Positions 12,990 through 25,466 of a stretch of 64,000 nucleotides of DNA are shown piece after piece. Position 1 is the first letter of the stretch, and each line of letters starts with the position of its first letter. The translations under genes were made by a program, and so were the position numbers. A model generated the notes under the pieces. That model worked only from the letters and a program-made list of their open reading frames with translations. It was not told where the DNA came from and did no database searches. Source of the DNA: Microcebus murinus (taxonomy: Eukaryota > Chordata > Mammalia > Primates > Cheirogaleidae); the NCBI RefSeq assembly GCF_040939455.1, contig NC_134108.1:55319501-55383500 (forward strand), read 5' to 3'.

Positions 12990-15005
12990 CTGCTGTAAGA
13001 AACAATCTTAAAAGATTGTGACAAAATGAGTAATACCAGATAGATTGGAAACATTCCCTTTAAAGTCAAGAAAAGACAACGATGACTATCATCACCTATT
13101 ATATTCTGTATTTTACTAGCAGCCATAGATATCTCAATAAGAAAAGGAGGGGATAAAAAACAAAAGATTGAAAAAGTGAAAAAGATATTCATTATTTGCG
13201 TAGCATGCGACTGTTTACGTAGAAAACCCAAAATAATCTAGAGACAAATATATAGAAATAAAAAGAGAGTTTAGTGAGGTGGCTGAGTATAATTCTACCT
13301 GTTTATCTGTCTATAGTCAATTTCATCCCTCTATCCAAGCAATAAACAATGTAAAAATAGCATTTTTAAAAAGATATAATTTATAACAGTTATAAAAAGT
13401 ATAAATTACACATGGATAAATTAAATAAACATATGTGAGAATTTTATGCAAAAAATTGCAAAGGACATTAGAGAAGAAATATAAATACTTATGGATAAGA
13501 AAACAATATAAAATAAATACAAAATATCTCCAAATTAATACAAAGATTTGATTTCATTCTAATTAAACTTGAAACAGCTATGAATGTACTTATTTGTGTA
13601 ACTTGAGTGGTTGAATCTGAAATTTAGATGACATAACAATTTACTGCTGCAGACAAAGAATAAGTAAGGGGGATTTTCCCTGCCAGAATAAAAGAAACTG
13701 TTTATTATAATGCTATAGTAATTAAGATAGTGCAATATCGGTATAGTAAAAGACAAATTAACAAAATAATTAAATATAAAGCCTAGAAACAGACTCATGT
13801 ATATATGAAATCTTGATATGTTGTAGATGTAGCATTGCAGATCATTGAGAAGGAGATATTGTTCAACAAATTAAGTAGGGTAAAATGATTCTACACATGG
13901 GGAAAAATTAGTGTATGCATTAAATTTGAATAAAAACTGAAAGAATAAACTAAAACTAAAAATTTTAGAAAAACATACAGATGAATATCATAATTTTGTT
14001 ACTAAAAGAAGCATTTCTTAAATGAGGTACCAAAAGTATTAACAGTGAAATAATAGAACGTTAAATGTGTCAACATTAAAACTAATCAAACTCTGTTCAT
14101 CAAAACACACTTTAAAGAAAGTAAAACTTACAGTCCGAAGTAACTTAATGATGGGTATATGTTCTGCGAAATGCATCATTAGACGGTTTCATCATTGTTC
14201 AAACATAATAGAGTGTACTTTACAACCGTGTAAAGAAATATAGATATAATAGCCTAGTACACACCAAATCTACATGGTATAGCCATTATAATCTTGTGGC
14301 ACCATGGCCATATATGCAGTTAGTTGTTGACCAAAATTTCAACAAAATGTCTGTTATGCAGTGCATGAATTTTCCATTTGGAGCACATGTGGAGAAGATA
14401 TTTTTAGCAAATAAAATCAATAACAAATTAGATAATATCAATAGTATAAAATCATTAAGAAAAATAAGTCAATGGTAAACTGGATAAAATACTTGAATAA
14501 ACATTTCACAGATTACAAAACACACATAGGTAATACACACAGAAAAATATCAATAGCATTAGGCACAAGCAAAAGGCAAATCAAGATCACAATGGCATTT
14601 GCATACATTTGATAAACAAAATTTTTTTAAAAAATCTGGCAAGAACACAAGTTGGAGAAGGACTGTATTATCAGTTGCTCTTACATTTTGCTTATTAAAG
14701 TGTGATTAGTACAGAGGCTTTGGCAGTGTCGTAGAATAGCATACCCCAAGGCTCAGGGTAGATATATCCCCCAAAAAATTTAACCCAAGAATATCAGAAG
14801 ACTAATATTAAAATTTATATACTGGCACAATTTATAATAAAAAAATATTTCTAATGCCCACTGAATGGAGAACAGGTAAATAATTTACAGTTAGTTCAGC
14901 CAGTAGATATTACGTAATAGTGTAGGACAATGAACAAGAGTTATCAGGAGAAAACCAAAACAAATCTTAGTAATATAAGCTTAAGTTTAAAAAGGACATT
15001 TCAGA
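12990..15005 (+). mobile_element. Decayed L1 ORF2 (reverse transcriptase to C-terminal region), interrupted by a Tigger copy
   Basis: From GAAACATTCCCTTTAAAG (13049) onward the plus strand follows L1 ORF2 order: the RT-domain stretch at 13180-13225, the segment around 13760-13990, CTCTGTTCATCAAAACACAC (14090), and after the insertion CATTTCACAGATTACAAAACAC (14503). It has many stops. The codons of the catalytic YADD/FADD-type motif near 13190 are disrupted by a stop, so this copy is dead. Confidence 0.75.
14131..14368. mobile_element. Short internally deleted Tigger3-like element nested in the L1
   Basis: The left end reads CAGTCCGAAGTAACTTAATG, followed by TTCTGCGAAATGCATCATTAG. The right end reads TTAGTTGTTGACCAAAATTT and ends at GTGCATGA. 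Both ends belong to the same Tigger family with degraded CpG sites, and almost all internal sequence is missing. L1 ORF2 sequence resumes on each side. Confidence 0.65.
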
Positions 15006-15494
15006 AGACATCTTAGAGTATCGTAATTGTCCTCTCTCTTTCTCTGTCTGTCTGCAATTTTTTTATTTCCACTGTGATTTGCCTGGAGGCAAGTAGAAAA
15101 AGGAAGGATATAATGAACCTACTGAAAAGCTTGGGAATTGTGAGGACATGAGGTGAAAATGGGAGTAAAAAAGTTTCTGTGGAAATAAAGAAGTGGAAAA
15201 GAGAAAATAGGAACCTTCTATAATTTCAGAGTTTGATACCTGGAAGTTAGAGCCTATTCCTTGTGGCACTGAAGGCAAGGATGTGGTTAGACATGTAGGT
15301 TACTAAAATAACTTTGGAGCAAAGTTGGCTCGGGATACTTATTAAGTCAATATTGTGGATCACACAGTTTGCTGGTGATTGTGATGGTGGTTGTGGTGGT
15401 GGCGATTTGCTTTAAAGATCTGTTATTTTCTATGAATCTAATTTCATAGTCTAAGAGCTTCACTGAAAATTCATAAATATAATCTATGGCTGTG

Positions 15495-16277
15495 TCTACC
15501 TATGCAATGGCCTAAACAATGGGAGCTGCACATGAGTATTCTGTCACAAGCTGAGCACTCCAGTCTTCAGTAAGAAATTGACAAAAAGGCATATAGGGTG
15601 GATGCATACCTAACACCAGTATGCAATCTCACTTGGGCAGTAGGAAATACAGGAGTTGGAGTGATCTATTCATCCTGAAACTACTCCTGCACATAGCCCT
15701 TTCAGCAGGAGCCTGCTCTTCCTTTTCAATTTCTATTGTAAGTGCAGATTGGGGATCTCTATATAAGATGAGAGATACATAATCTCCATATAAGTAGAGA
15801 TCAGGCATGTCTTCCATAGGTGTTCACAGCAAATGATGCCACAGATGGCCAAGAATTTTGATGCTAGTATCAACCACATTAGACCCTCTGAGTGAACTTC
15901 CTTACTGTACAGTATGGGAAGGTCCAAATAATATGTGGATCTGTGTTACTCAGAACAATGGTGGGAATATTAAGATAAAAAACTCTCTCTGCCTATATTT
16001 GGTTAAAGTTCCAGAAGTGAAGTACCCAACCAACTTCAGTATGAGATCCAGGCCTGTATTCCAAGAGGATATGACACTGATGTCAGCTTGATTCCAAAAT
16101 CAGCAATGGCCCAAGCTGCCAGCAGATGTTTCTCCTGGCAGTCTTCATATTTACAATGGAAATGTCATTACTTTTCTTCTGGAAGTCAGGGTTAGTATAA
16201 TTTAATCATGTTCCTGCAGCAAGGAATTTGAGGACATCCTCATTTTCATCTGTAGGACATTAAGGGCTGCAGACAAT
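15495..16277 (-). pseudogene. Processed pseudogene of RPSA (40S ribosomal protein SA, laminin receptor 1)
   Basis: The minus strand reads as a broken, intronless copy of RPSA, a 295-residue protein of the small ribosomal subunit. Near 16265 it encodes LNVLQMK, then EDVLKFLAAGT, matching the RPSA N terminus. Near 15900 there is GLMWLILA (parent GLMWWMLA), near 15810 EDMPDLYLY, and near 15740 EIEKEEQAPAERA. The end near 15550 has EDWSAQ-like sequence. The fragments fall in different frames with several stops. The start codon reads ATT, and extra bases after PDLYLY look like a small local duplication. The absence of introns marks it as retroposed by L1. No clear poly(A) or target duplication remains, so it is old. 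It is outside GRIK2 and should be non-functional. Confidence 0.88.
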
Positions 16278-16919
16278 TCTCTATGGATCTCTCCCTGGGT
16301 AACATGGAAAAATGATAAAGTTTTGAAACATTATGGTCCTATTACTCTATCTCCTTTACAAGCTTGACCTCACTACCTAACAATTAAAGTTTATAGATAG
16401 TCAAGGCTTTCTCCTAGACCTTGATCTCTTATAAGGTAATCTATGTAGGCAATCTTGTTTTCATTCACTACTTTAATTAATATCTTTAAGATGCTGACTT
16501 TAATATTTATTCATTTACTCCAGATTGTCACTCGAATTCATGCATGTATAATCAATTGCCTATAAAAAATTTCCACTTGGGTTTTCAGAGATATCTTCAA
16601 GTGTATCAAAAACTAAATACATCCTTTTCCTCACAAATCTAAAAATTTCTTTTACTTTATTCTATTTGCTATTTCAGTCAATGACAGTATCAGCTGAAAA
16701 AGCCATAAATCTGGCATCAATTTGCACAATGTAGCTGATATTATTAGTTCTCAGCAAACCAGTTTTCCTTTCCTTCTTGATTGCAATCCCCTGTAGCACC
16801 TATTGGCCCCTTGAAGTAGGTCAGGATCATGTGACTAGATCTTGCCAAATGGCCCTGAAAGTGAAGAAGGGGCTCCGGGAATTTCATACAAAAATAGGAC
16901 TCTTTGGTATAAAGATTAT

Positions 16920-17430
16920 TTTTAATTAAAGGCCCTTAGAGATCAACAGGCATTGGGAGGGGCTTTTCTTCTATCTTCAGAAAGACCAAATGGATCATCA
17001 AGAAAAAATTGCCTTTCCTTCCCCTCCTTGTTATCTCAATATCTATTGCAGGAAAGAAGATCAAAAATGCAACCAAACCTGGCCCAAACCATTTAAAAAA
17101 TAATAGCTGTTTCTCAGGTTAATTTAATTTCCAAAGAGAATCATTTACAAGTCAGTCTCTTTCCCCCAAGCCATTCATTTTCATAAGATTCTATTCGTTC
17201 TCCCTAGTAATTATTTATTGCCCTACAACAGAATTACCTATGTTCCTCATCTCCCTTTCCCATCTAAAATGAGAGTATATAAGTTGCTGGACCTCATTGG
17301 GATATTGGACAATCACCCTGTGATTCTCCCCACACACGTGGTAAATAAACTTGTACTCTCTCTTATTAATCTGCTTTATTATGGGTTGATCTTTCAGCCA
17401 GCCTGGTGAGGGAGTTAAGGGGAAGTTTTC
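16920..17430 (+). mobile_element. Probable solo LTR of an endogenous retrovirus (ERV1-like)
   Basis: The layout fits a gammaretrovirus-type LTR: a pyrimidine-rich U3, a TATA-like GAGAGTATATAAG at about 17271, an AATAAA signal at about 17344, then a U5-like TTGATCTTTCAGCCAGCCTGGTGAGGG end. I see no internal retroviral genes on either side. The left border may extend to about 16780. The family name is not certain. Confidence 0.5.
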
Positions 17431-17684
17431 CCTTCTCCTTCCCCCATAATGATCAAGGCAAAGGCCTCACATTGTGATGAAAGAACTAAAAGATTGAAAC
17501 AGCCTGAAGTAAGAATTACCACAGATGACAATAGCCGTAAAAAGACGTTCAAAAAACCCACAGTGGAATTTTCATGAATGAAAAATAAATCTTCACTTAG
17601 ATAAGCCACTGAGATGTCTTGGTTTGTTATTGTGAAAAAATATAATGGTTAAAAATATCAGCATCAGTCTGGCTTAATTTGACA

Positions 17685-17830
17685 ACTGTATGACTTTTGG
17701 AAAAGTATTTAAATTCTCCTGTCAGTAGTTTCCTTATCTCTAAAATGGTGATAATCGTAGGCCTTGACTCTTAGGGATGCTCAGAAAATGGGAAAAGATA
17801 ATTCAGATAAAGCACTCATTATAAGTTATG
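17685..17830 (+). repeat. MIR SINE fragment
   Basis: GACTTTTGGAAAAGTATTTAAATTCTC, then TTTCCTTATCTCTAAAATGG and TAAAGCACTCATTATAAG follow the MIR core in order. Confidence 0.75.
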
Positions 17831-17959
17831 AGAATTATTTGCCGTATTTATATTTATGATTTAATTTGCCATGAAATTAAATGAACTTTTGCCTACTATA
17901 TTTTATATCTGTCTTTTTCTATTTTTCTTCACTGTTATCAATTGAGTCTAATTTAAACT

Positions 17960-18500
17960 AACCTATCTTACCTGAACTACTTATGGATGTGGCCTCCTAA
18001 CTAATCTTCCCTTATCTACTCTTGTACCTATTTAAAGGATTCTCCAATTGGCAGCCTAGGTAGTCTTAACACAATGCAGATCTTATCTAACAATCTTTCT
18101 TCCACTTAAGAGATTTAAATGGTTTTCTATTGCTCTTGGGATAAAGATCAAATCACAAAAATCTCCTGTATGACCTTGCTAAGGTCTGGTCCCTAGCTAT
18201 ATTTTAAATATATCTCTTATTACATGGAGTCATGCTACTGTGCTTTTCTACACTGTCTTTCAGTTCCTCAAGAACATGCCATGCTTCCCCCATTACACAC
18301 TTTTACATAAACTTTGTCAAAGGCTTAGGAAACATTCTTTCTTGCTGAGTACCTGCTTCCCATGATTTATACTTCAGTGCAAACATTTCTTCAGAGACGT
18401 ATACATCATTTTTCAAGTCTAAATATGGTTCCTTTATTGTTAGCCCTCACAGAACACTACACTTTTACTTCTCTTCAGCTGCGTAAAAGAGACTCAAGTG
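17960..18500 (+). mobile_element. L2 LINE fragment
   Basis: ATGCAGATCTTATC, TTTTCTATTGCTCTTGGGAT, TATGACCTTGCTAAGGTCTG and CAGTTCCTCAAGAACATGCC occur in the order seen in the L2 3' region. Confidence 0.6.
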
Positions 18501-19149
18501 CACTTTCCTGTAAACTTTTGGAAAAGGGCTAAATATTTGAGACTTGCTTCTGCTTCAGTGAAAATGTTTTCTGTGTTCCAAAGTCAATTGTTATAGCACA
18601 GCTTACTTATATCCTGCAAGAAAAGCAAGAAACTTTAAAACAAACAAACAAAAAAGGAATGGTAAAATATTTTCTTGTACCTATTTGAGGATAAATAAAA
18701 TATCAATACAAATGGAAATAGTATAGGTCAATTAAAAGGTTATATGAAGTTACAGTGTCATATTTTGCATAGAAAAGGAAATAGCCAAACTGAGTAATAG
18801 GACAGCAATAATGTATTAACAGCATAGTTTATTCTCCGTACCTGGAAGAATCTTACCCTGTGTCAAGATTTGAAGCTAATAGAAGTTAGATACTCCTGGG
18901 AGGAAGACACAAATCAATAATATATTGTGGTAAACAAATAGATAGTTCTCTACATATCTTTTATAAAGATAAGCTAAACAAGATTTTCATATTTTCCACT
19001 ATTAAACTGTACTGCTTAAGATCTAGTGAGTTAAGCCTAATCATCCAACAGAATCTGACTAAAAGGAGCACTTCCTGTGACAACACATTTCAGTTCATAT
19101 TTATATATTCAGTAGCTTATTGGATAAGGCTCAGTCTCTTCTAGTCTCT

Positions 19150-19262
19150 AAACAGTAAGAGCAAGCACCATGCCCTTTTTGATTATCATTGCACAGCCAG
19201 TATCTAACACAAAATTTGGTTTATAATATATGCTCACTGATATTTTAACACAAATGAATGTG
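19150..19262 (+). repeat. L2 3' end-like fragment
   Basis: CACCATGCCCTTTTTGATTA, CAGTATCTAACACA and ATGCTCACTGATATT follow the last 100 bases of L2. Confidence 0.5.
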
Positions 19263-22200
19263 TTTATAATTAATGTTGGAAGTCCAATACTAATCATGCT
19301 GTTCAGGTTTTTAATGAATGAAAAAATATATTGAAATCAAAGTAATAGTTAATATTAAATAGATTACATAGATCTTTGCTTTTAACTAAATGAAAGATAT
19401 TCTGCAGAGCAAAGAAGTTGACACTTCCTCCTCCTATTGTCATGTTTCAAGACAAACAGTTTCAGAAAAGACAATCCAGCTTTCCATTAGGAAAAGAGGT
19501 ATAAGAAATATAAAGGAAAACAAGATATGAAAGAATCTGATAAAGAGAGAATAGTTGTAGTAGATGGAATAGTAAATAACCAAATTACGGGGTCAACATA
19601 ATAAAGTGAAATTTGGCAGGCTGGAGTGAGAGACCAGAAACTACCAGGGATAACAGATATTGCAATTTGTTTTCTCATACCTATTTATACAATGTCCTTA
19701 ATAATAGAACCCCTGACTTTTAGCTGGCCTAATATTGCCTAAATTAAAGACCACATTTCCCAATCTACCTTACACCTATGTGTGGGTGTATGATCTGTGT
19801 AACTACTGGGATATATCTTTATATGGAAAGACTAAGATTTTTTTCCTTTCTTTTTGTCCTTCCTCCTAACAGAAATGTGAATACAATGTCTGGAGTTATT
19901 ACAGCTATCTTAAGTCATATAAAGACCTCAACTTAGAGGCTGAGATGCAAGATAAATGTTAAAATATACTTTAAAATATTATAAAAGGAGCATAAATATA
20001 CTTTGTCTTTTATTTTGCCTTTTAACTTATAAATATGGATCAAGGTGAGTGAAATTTAGGATAAATTTTTCACTGTGTTAATGACGTTGGATTAAATATT
20101 AAATTCTACAAATTAACCTTAAGGTTAATTGTGTTGGTAATAGAGAGTGTTATAGTTTTGAGTAGTATAATATTATAGGAATCTCTAGTTGAAATGTAGG
20201 GAAACAGCAATTCTCATTTGTAAAGAGGCAGGAATATATTTCTTTAAAATCTCTTTTAAATAAGGCTCATAATAAATGTGAAAGCAAGATACAGTGTAAG
20301 GCAATACATTAAAGAGGAGTCAAAATCTTACAGTTCAGCATGGTTCACTAAGAAAGTATTCCTTATCTACACTGTAACACATGTCTCTTGAGCTTTATAA
20401 AATAGAAATTGGAGTGTTTTGAATTAGACCTAAGCCCTTAGGGTATAAATTACATTGGCTTCCAAATTTATCATCATTTGACAGATACTAAAATAGAAAT
20501 ATTCTTGATTTCAGAAATGTTCTTGAGCTTCATTTTGTTATTTTTTTATGAAAGTTGTATTTCTTTCATTGTAAAAATACTTCCTTTACATATAGAATTA
20601 GAAAGTTATTTGGTAAGTAGAAAATATTAGCAATATATATCATATTATCTTCTTTTTGATTACAAGAACAAGGTCTGTTCTGTTTCTACTCTATTTGAAC
20701 CATAGGATTTCTAGTTTTTATTTGCTTTCTATACTGAATTTCCACATAATACAGTGTTTAAGGAAAGAGTCCTGGTTCCTGGTAGGAGTGAAAGATTGAA
20801 TACATGCATCTAATTTTGCTCCCTACTCAATCATAAGAATTACAGTAGAGATTTTTTTAAATGCATAAACTTCAAGAACAAGGAAAATAAGGGGAGAAAA
20901 TTTCAACAAAATTTTAGAAGCAGAAAAATACATGAACAAATTATAGTTAACTAAGCAGACATGAAAGAATAGAATGCCAAAGGGGCAGTATGAAAAGCTG
21001 AGAACCAGCTAGTTGTATCACAGAATCCTCCAAAGGCAAAGGAATCAGATGAATAAAGTACATTAATAACCAGTGATTCAGGAGAATCTATAAAATAAAG
21101 AGGATTTATTAAACATAGTTTAAAAAGAGGGCATCACTGTATTTGCTCTTTCTCTTATTTACCCCTGAGAACTTGTCCTCCACCAATGCATGGAAGCTAT
21201 AGGACAAAACATCAGGTTCAATTTAAAGACTGAGATTTAAACTTAAAATAGGATGATTAAGTGGCCGTAGTCATTCAGAATGCAGAGATTTCAATCTCTC
21301 TTAACTGATGTAAATAGTTAAGTAAACTGAAATATTGGCGGTGAGGGCCTAATCTCCAGGCAGGAAAATAAAAGAAACTTTTCAGAGGCATCTAACAGGT
21401 CCAAGAGCAAAGATTCAAAAATAGGTACATTTTGAAATATTTCTCAGCAAATGGCCCACCTAGATTAATTTATTGTGATGCTCAAATTAGACAGGCATTC
21501 TCCCATATCCTGTTATGTGAATATAGAGTTTCCAAATCAGATTTTAGTCCCTCTTTCTCTATCATAAACAGGTTGCTAAGAATTAACAATGATCTCAAGA
21601 AAAGCTCTAATCTGGAAGATAGAAATTCTAATCAGCAAACAAAAATGCAACTGGGAAGAAAGAGATCTTGTTAACTACAATGGAACAGATCATGTTAGGG
21701 AGAAGAGAATGTCAAAAGATTACTATTAATCTCTTCAGAGATATAAGATAAGATGTCAAGGCCTTAAAAAAGAAATGTATAGAAGTTAAAACCGTTTTGG
21801 AGAAATTAGAAACTCAATACAATATTTGGAAGATAGAGATGACAGCAATGGAAAATAGGAAAATAAAGATAAATTTAGACTCAAAGTTTCAGAAACTCCA
21901 ATGTTAAAAGAAAAGGAACTGTAGAGAGTGTACAGAGAGAGCAGGAGGAAAAATCATCGAAGAATAGTTCAGAAAGTTTTCCTGAAACTGAAAAACAATA
22001 GTAGCTAAATGTAAAAATTCAGCAAGAACCATGCAAAATAGATCAAAATGGATTCATGTGTATGATTAGGATAGTTTAGGATGCTAAAGACAAAGAGAAA
22101 ATCATATAAACTTAAGAATAAGTTGATAAAAAATCTCATACTAAGAATCAGGGATCTGAAAAACTTCCAAGTTTTCCATAATAGGCTAGAAGTAATTTAT

Positions 22201-23067
22201 CTAGAAGTAATTTTCAACTTCTATACCCAGCAAAACTAACAATTATTTGTGATGGTACAATGAAAGTATTTTCAGACATGAAATACCCCCAAAAAGGGAT
22301 GTCTCAAGTACTCTTTCTCAAGAAGACACAAAAATTAGAAAGTAAATCAAGAAGAGGGAGAACATATGTTAGAGACAACAGAAGATTGAGCCTTGTAGAA
22401 AGACAAAGGGAATAATCAGAAGGGAAGAAGGGAAGAATCTTGCAAAAATAATTGTTCTACAGACACAGAGGGCACCCCTCAGTCTTTACAGGAGTACTCT
22501 GACTCAAATTACAGATATGCTCAAGACTGTCATGACCAAAATCCTCACTACCACAGTACTATCATAGGAACCTGAAGACAAATTTTTCAGATGAGCTCGA
22601 CCCATTTTGTTATTCACACTTTGCTTGCCTTGGTAACAGACTGATGATGTTCTTGTATCTTTCATGTTCTGTTCACTAAAACAGCGGGGTACTCTTTTCT
22701 CTATATGAAAATATTCTGCATAAATTTGAACCTGAGAATTGGAAATGAGCCCTAATAAGCCTATACTCAGAATGCATGGAACAACCCACTCCTTCTAAAC
22801 AATTTTTAGTTGACACTACAGTCAAATGCCATGATTCTATTGTACTCATGCATTGTATACATTTTTCTGTATGATATATTTTCTGACAGACAGATATTAA
22901 AAAGTATCATGGTGCTAAAAATACTTTGCAATCATTTGTGGTTAGTAAATATACTCATTCAATAATCAAAATAAACTTATATTTTAAAAATATAACTGAG
23001 TTGCAAAATATTAGAAACATTACAATAAGTAAAATATTCTTATCCATTTTATATATTCATAAAATAG

Positions 23068-23292
23068 AGTATATTCCCTTAGTGTTCCCATAGTTGTTAG
23101 GGTTATTCAGTTGTAAATATGTGAATATATCTCCTTGGTGTTCTTATAGTTGTTAGGGTTACTTAGTTGGGATATGTGTTAATATATCTCTTTGGTGTTC
23201 CCATAGTGGGTCAGCTTATTTAGTTGTGGCATATGTGAACATAAATCCTTGGTTTTTTCATCCTGGATAGGGTTATTTAGTTGGGGCATATG
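23068..23292. repeat. Minisatellite, about four copies of a 57-bp unit
   Basis: The unit begins GTGTTCCCATAGTTGTTAGG and contains TTATTCAGTTG and ATATGTGAATATATCTCCTTG. Copies start near 23082, 23138, 23195 and 23252, giving periods of 56-57 bp. They have diverged from each other, the last most. Confidence 0.85.
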
Positions 23293-23936
23293 TACCTCCA
23301 TTAATGACCTGGAATTTCAGATTATGTTGTTGACTGAAACAGGTATTCTCCTGTTCAGGAGAAGAAGGTCCTCTCCTTCTTGCAATGAGTGTTACTCTAG
23401 AGAACAATGTTTACTATAATATACTGTCCTCCCAGAGAAGAGAGATTCTTACTGGTTGAATTCTATTTTGAAAATAATTATTATTTTATTAGAATTAAGA
23501 TTTGAATCCCACATATGCATAAGCATGTAATTAGTAGGGAAATATCTGTTTCAGTAATAATGTAGAAACATTTTAGGAAATGGGTAAAAATTAATACTGT
23601 ATATTGTTTATATATTCTATATTACCTGCAGACTTAAAATGTAACAGCTTTTTAAAACTTTTAAAATTCAATAATTTAATACTTGAATAATTGTCAAATT
23701 TTATCCAAAATCTAAATAATTATTTCCTGAATAATTAAACATAAGTAAATTTGTCATTCTCTACCTATTATCTAAGATATTTTAATATAAGAAATTGATT
23801 ATTTAAATTACTTCAAAATCAAGGGAGAATCTGATCAATAAAAAGCTTAATAGTATCCAAAATTTGAACAGTTTGTTGAGGTAAGTTATTTGAGGCTATT
23901 TACCACTAAAAAACAATGTTGAGATTTTATCAGTGA

Positions 23937-23984
23937 TTTGTGTAACTCACTAAAATTACATTTGTGTAACTCACTAAAATTACA
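23937..23984. repeat. Perfect tandem duplication of 24 bp
   Basis: TTTGTGTAACTCACTAAAATT plus ACA occurs at 23937-23960 and again at 23961-23984 without a change, suggesting a recent duplication. Confidence 0.9.
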
Positions 23985-24563
23985 TAAGATACCATTGAAA
24001 TATGAATTTTAACTTACAAAAACCATAAGACCAGAAATTTAGAACACTTTTGCAATTAGTTTTTAATTTAATGTTAGGCAATTTGATTATGCAACTACTT
24101 TCAGTTTAAAGAAATACTTCAGAGATCTTCTTTTCATTTTTCTTTTCTTTCAGGAGTTCTAATTATACTTGGTTTCCTTAGTAAAATATATGTTTTATAT
24201 GTCTCTCTCACTATATATATATATGTTATAATTTGTTATTTAAATTGGTTCTATTAGGGCGTTAATATCTAAATGACATCATTACTATTTGTGATATTGA
24301 GCCAATCTCTTCCTCTCCTTTTGCTGAATCACATTGAATTATCAATGCACAAGGAATTCTTAAAGTAGATATGATTTGAACTTTAAATATATCAGTGATC
24401 AGTCTTACAGAACCCAATGAACATAGTGAACATCCACTCATAGAAGACATAAGATCATGACTGTCACCTCTAAAAATAAATTTTTTTCATTTTAATTGCT
24501 CTAAACCTAAAGAAGATTACTTTTTATATCCCATCCACTCTAGCTTTTTCTAGATCTGAGTGC

Positions 24564-24584
24564 TTTTTTTTTTTTTTTTTTTTT
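24564..24584. repeat. Poly(T) run of 21
   Basis: An unbroken T21 on the plus strand, A21 in the sense of GRIK2. No retroposed element is visible next to it. Confidence 0.9.
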
Positions 24585-24874
24585 GCAGGTAGTTGGGAAG
24601 TGGCTATCCTTGATGACCTAGAAGGTTTCAGGATGTGTAGTTCTCATAATGCAAAGAGTATATGGTGCACTCAGTTACACATACAAGAGAAAAATGAAAG
24701 CCAAAACTGAAAGTAAAATGGACATAATTTTAATGATTTTTTTCAATTTTGTGCATTGGATTCAAACAGCAAACTGTGTGCACTCAACTGTTATCACAAT
24801 GTTGTCAAGAGGTCTGTGTCTTTTACCATTTTACACACAATTGTTCATTACAGTATGTTGTCAGCCTCGGAAAC

Positions 24875-25039
24875 CAGGGGTGTGGCATGGTAAGCAGTGG
24901 TGGTAGTGCACCTAGCTTTTATATTATCTAACTTGAAAATATTTCTCTTCTATGATTCCTTTTTTCTTGATAAAAATAGTTTTCACCAAACGTTGGTGGT
25001 GCACACGCACTACCATTCATGCTTGACATCACACCCCTG
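24875..25039. repeat. Imperfect inverted repeat (hairpin) in the probable GRIK2 3' UTR
   Basis: The left arm 24875-24909 and the reverse complement of 25007-25039 share CAGGGGTGTG at the base and TGGTAGTGC at the tip, with matching ATG and AAGCA blocks between. A second match, GTGCACC at 24906-24912 with GGTGCAC at 24998-25004, can extend the stem inward. The loop is roughly 85-97 nt. The arms are not from an Alu, MIR or other repeat I recognise. Confidence 0.75.
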
Positions 25040-25460
25040 ACAGGAACACATGTTCTTATTTTGTTGATAAAAAGTATTACAAAAATTTCCATACAAAAAC
25101 TATTTTCATAGAAATCTTGCATTTCCACAAATAAACCTGAACATTTTTTTGAAAAAAAACTGTTCAAGAATTTTGTTCATTTAACATTGTGACTGTACTG
25201 ATAAATGCAGTCCACTTCTAAGTTCTCTCACATACTTTTCTATAGATGACCAGTCCCCTTTCGCCTATCACCGAGATCTGCCCAGGCTCCATCAAGTTTG
25301 TTTATAGCAAGAACGGGAGTTTGAATTGACATAGCTGAATGTTAGAATGAAAGCTTCAGTCTTCCTCATGACTATCAATACTCAGCCCTCTTTCACAACT
25401 TAAGACAAAGATTGCAAAATATCCTTGTAACTCAGAATCACTGAACCAACTCTTGCTTTT

Positions 25461-25466
25461 TTTATT
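25461..25466 (-). terminator. GRIK2: Candidate poly(A) signal AATAAA
   Basis: AATAAA in CACAAATAAAAAAAGC on the minus strand, about 780 nt after the main stop codon. The structured segment at 24875-25039 lies downstream of this site and would be cut from transcripts that end here. Confidence 0.3.

Larger units (their letters stand above)
18501..24560. other. Intergenic DNA downstream of GRIK2
   Basis: No gene was seen. It includes the L2 end at 19150-19262, a possible old repeat at about 19700-19940, a region at 20760-22560 that looks like a diverged LINE in parts, the 57-bp minisatellite at 23068-23292 and a 24-bp duplication at 23937-23984. A perfect 20-bp palindrome lies at 20111-20130. 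Confidence 0.45.

Noticed and set aside
15063..15278. 71-codon minus-strand open frame next to the RPSA pseudogene
   Set aside because: It does not continue the RPSA order and has no recognisable likeness.
24649..24931. Overlapping plus-strand open frames of 60-85 codons
   Set aside because: They lie antisense to the probable GRIK2 3' UTR and show no family likeness, signal or splice context.
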